Shown: positions 6,779 to 7,629 of the stretch, piece after piece | Layout of the letters: the number at the start of each line of letters is the position of its first letter | How positions within the stretch are numbered: position 1 is the stretch's first letter | Source of the DNA: an uncultured Sphingomonas sp. | GTDB lineage: Bacteria; Pseudomonadota; Alphaproteobacteria; Sphingomonadales; Sphingomonadaceae | NCBI GenBank assembly: GCA_946482655.1 | Contig: CAMLSA010000128.1 | Location: 1-7,629, forward strand | Direction: 5' to 3' | Length of the DNA: 7,629 bases | Made by a program: the position numbers and the translations under genes | Notes under the pieces: model-generated | Seen by the model: only the letters and a program-made list of their open reading frames with translations | Told to the model about the DNA's origin: nothing | The model's database searches: none

Positions 6779-7012
6779 ATGCCGATGACCGCGGGCGAGA
6801 TCGAGGCGATGATCAAGGCGGCGCTGCCGGATGCGCTGGTCGAGATCACTGATCTGGCTGGGGACGGCGATCATTATGCGGCCCGGGTGGTGAGCGCGAG
6901 CTTCCGTGGTATGCCCCGCGTTCGCCAGCACCAGCGCGTGTACGAAGCCTTGGGCGGCCGGATGGGTGGCGTATTGCATGCGTTGCAGCTCACCACCGCG
7001 ACGCCTGATTGA
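6779..7012 (+). CDS. bolA: BolA family protein
   Basis: This is a small 77-residue BolA/IbaG-like protein with the class II KH-like fold. BolA proteins bind monothiol CGFS glutaredoxins through a shared 2Fe-2S cluster and help regulate or deliver Fe-S. An N-terminal helix (TAGEIEAMIKAALPDA) is followed by the strand-loop VEITDLAGDGDHYAARVVS, SFRGMPRVRQHQRVYEAL, and the C-terminal HALQL. The probable cluster ligands are the invariant His67 in LHALQL and His32 in the variable loop; His51 in RQHQRVY is also conserved. The partner gene grxD lies 12 bases downstream, which strongly supports a BolA-Grx pair. The ATG at 6779 sits ten bases after GGAAGG; the ATG at 6785 is a possible alternative. A role as a transcription factor, as proposed for E. 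coli BolA, is less likely for this short IbaG-like form. Confidence 0.9.
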   Translation: MPMTAGEIEAMIKAALPDALVEITDLAGDGDHYAARVVSASFRGMPRVRQHQRVYEALGGRMGGVLHALQLTTATPD

Positions 7013-7024
7013 GGAGCGACGATA

Positions 7025-7354
7025 ATGAGTGACGACGTTCAGGCCCGTATCGCAACGGCGGTCAATGCGGCCGACGTGCTCCTGTTCATGAAGGGCACGC
7101 CGCTCTTTCCGCAATGCGGTTTTTCGAGCCGCGCGATCGCAATCCTCGAGCATCTCGGCGTCGAATATGCGACGATCGACGTGCTGCAGGATCCCGGCAT
7201 CCGCCAAGGCATCAAGGAATATTCCGATTGGCCGACCATCCCGCAGCTCTATGTAAAAGGCGAGTTCGTCGGCGGTTCGGACATCATGATGGAGATGTAC
7301 GAGGCGGGTGAACTGGCCGAGCTTCTCGAGGACAAGGGCGTCGCTCGCGCCTGA
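7025..7354 (+). CDS. grxD: Monothiol glutaredoxin, Grx4/GrxD family (CGFS)
   Basis: This single-domain 109-residue glutaredoxin has the monothiol CGFS active site at 31-34 in FPQCGFSSRA. Other glutathione-binding elements are Lys23 in FMKGTP, WPTIPQLY at 69-76 with the cis-proline Pro73, and GGSD at 83-86. Such proteins bind a glutathione-ligated 2Fe-2S cluster as a homodimer or with BolA and pass it to Fe-S targets; they have little classical oxidoreductase activity. GAGGAG at 7011-7016, overlapping the bolA stop, lies eight bases before the ATG and should drive strong translation. The position right after bolA is a widespread functional pairing. The nearby leuCD operon encodes a 4Fe-4S enzyme, a possible client, though that is only inference. 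Confidence 0.95.
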   Translation: MSDDVQARIATAVNAADVLLFMKGTPLFPQCGFSSRAIAILEHLGVEYATIDVLQDPGIRQGIKEYSDWPTIPQLYVKGEFVGGSDIMMEMYEAGELAELLEDKGVARA

Positions 7355-7363
7355 GCTCTTGGC

Positions 7364-7629
7364 GTGCGCCGCCTGCTTCTTTGGCTTGCGGCGCTGACCA
7401 TGGCGACCGTGGCCTTGGCTGAACCTGTCGTCATCGCGCATCGGGGTGCTTCCGGCAGCAGACCCGAACATACAATTGCGGCCTATGCGCTCGCCATCGA
7501 GCAGTGCGCAGACTTCATCGAGCCCGATCTGGTGATGACCAGGGATGATGTCCTCGTCATCCGCCATGAGAATGAGATTTCGGGCACGACCGACGTCGCG
7601 GAGCATCCCGAGTTCGCCGATAGGCGCAC
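7364..7629 (+). CDS. Secreted glycerophosphodiester phosphodiesterase (5' part, cut by window edge)
   Basis: The frame from a GTG at 7364 stays open to the window end, giving 88 residues. Residues 1-19 ([18 protein letters not shown]) look like a signal peptide, so the protein is probably periplasmic. The mature start [16 protein letters not shown] carries the GDPD signature: His26-Arg27 of HRG and Glu35. [11 protein letters not shown] follows with the metal ligands Glu53 and Asp55, and then RHEN with the catalytic His68 and [11 protein letters not shown]. This order matches GlpQ-type enzymes, which split glycerophosphodiesters into glycerol-3-phosphate and an alcohol, using a divalent metal. 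It begins nine bases after the grxD stop, probably as the tail of the same transcript; the ribosome binding site is weak. An ATG at 7400 is an alternative start but would remove most of the signal peptide. Confidence 0.87.
   Translation, partial: MRRLLLWLAALTMATVALAEPVVIAHRGASGSRPEHTIAAYALAIEQCADFIEPDLVMTRDDVLVIRHENEISGTTDVAEHPEFADRR

Noticed and set aside
6269..7606. A 445-codon open frame on the minus strand spanning several genes
   Set aside because: It lies opposite leuD, zeta, bolA, grxD and the phosphodiesterase, all with clear family motifs. Its His/Arg-rich translation has no recognisable domain. It is an artefact of high G/C at third positions.

Overview
The window is GC-rich with strong G/C preference at third codon positions. 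Its gene content looks like chromosomal housekeeping DNA of an alphaproteobacterium, most likely a sphingomonad (Sphingomonadales). The main pointers are the order ATPase-inhibitor zeta subunit, bolA, CGFS glutaredoxin, and the style of the leuC, leuD and scoAB proteins. There is no insertion sequence, CRISPR array, tRNA, rRNA or prophage gene, and no stretch over 300 bases lacks a gene.

Left part (1-2000). A small antibiotic-biosynthesis-monooxygenase (ABM) domain protein lies on the minus strand. Its stop codon may overlap the stop of an unidentified plus-strand gene cut by the left edge (CTAG, 66-69). A 226-base divergent intergenic region with an AT-rich patch and two inverted repeats separates it from scoA-scoB. 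These encode the two subunits of a succinyl-CoA:3-ketoacid CoA-transferase, which activates acetoacetate with succinyl-CoA and links ketone, PHB and amino-acid breakdown to acetyl-CoA.

Middle (2000-6363). A membrane-anchored serine hydrolase of the class C beta-lactamase/esterase family is followed by a short gap with a hairpin and a promoter-like site. Then comes a tightly packed operon of leuC, a secreted metallo-beta-lactamase-fold lactonase-like enzyme, and leuD. LeuC and LeuD together form the 4Fe-4S isopropylmalate isomerase of leucine synthesis. The lactonase-like gene overlaps both neighbours by a few bases, so the three are probably co-translated. This exported hydrolase inside the leucine operon is the most unusual arrangement in the window.

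Right part (6364-7629). A zeta-type F1-ATPase inhibitor, a BolA protein and a monothiol CGFS glutaredoxin (together an Fe-S trafficking and energy-control cassette) run into the start of a secreted glycerophosphodiester phosphodiesterase cut by the right edge. All genes after the first ABM gene are on the plus strand. I see no clear new biological system. The best candidates for follow-up are the lactonase inside leuCD and a repeated promoter-like element in front of scoA and leuC.
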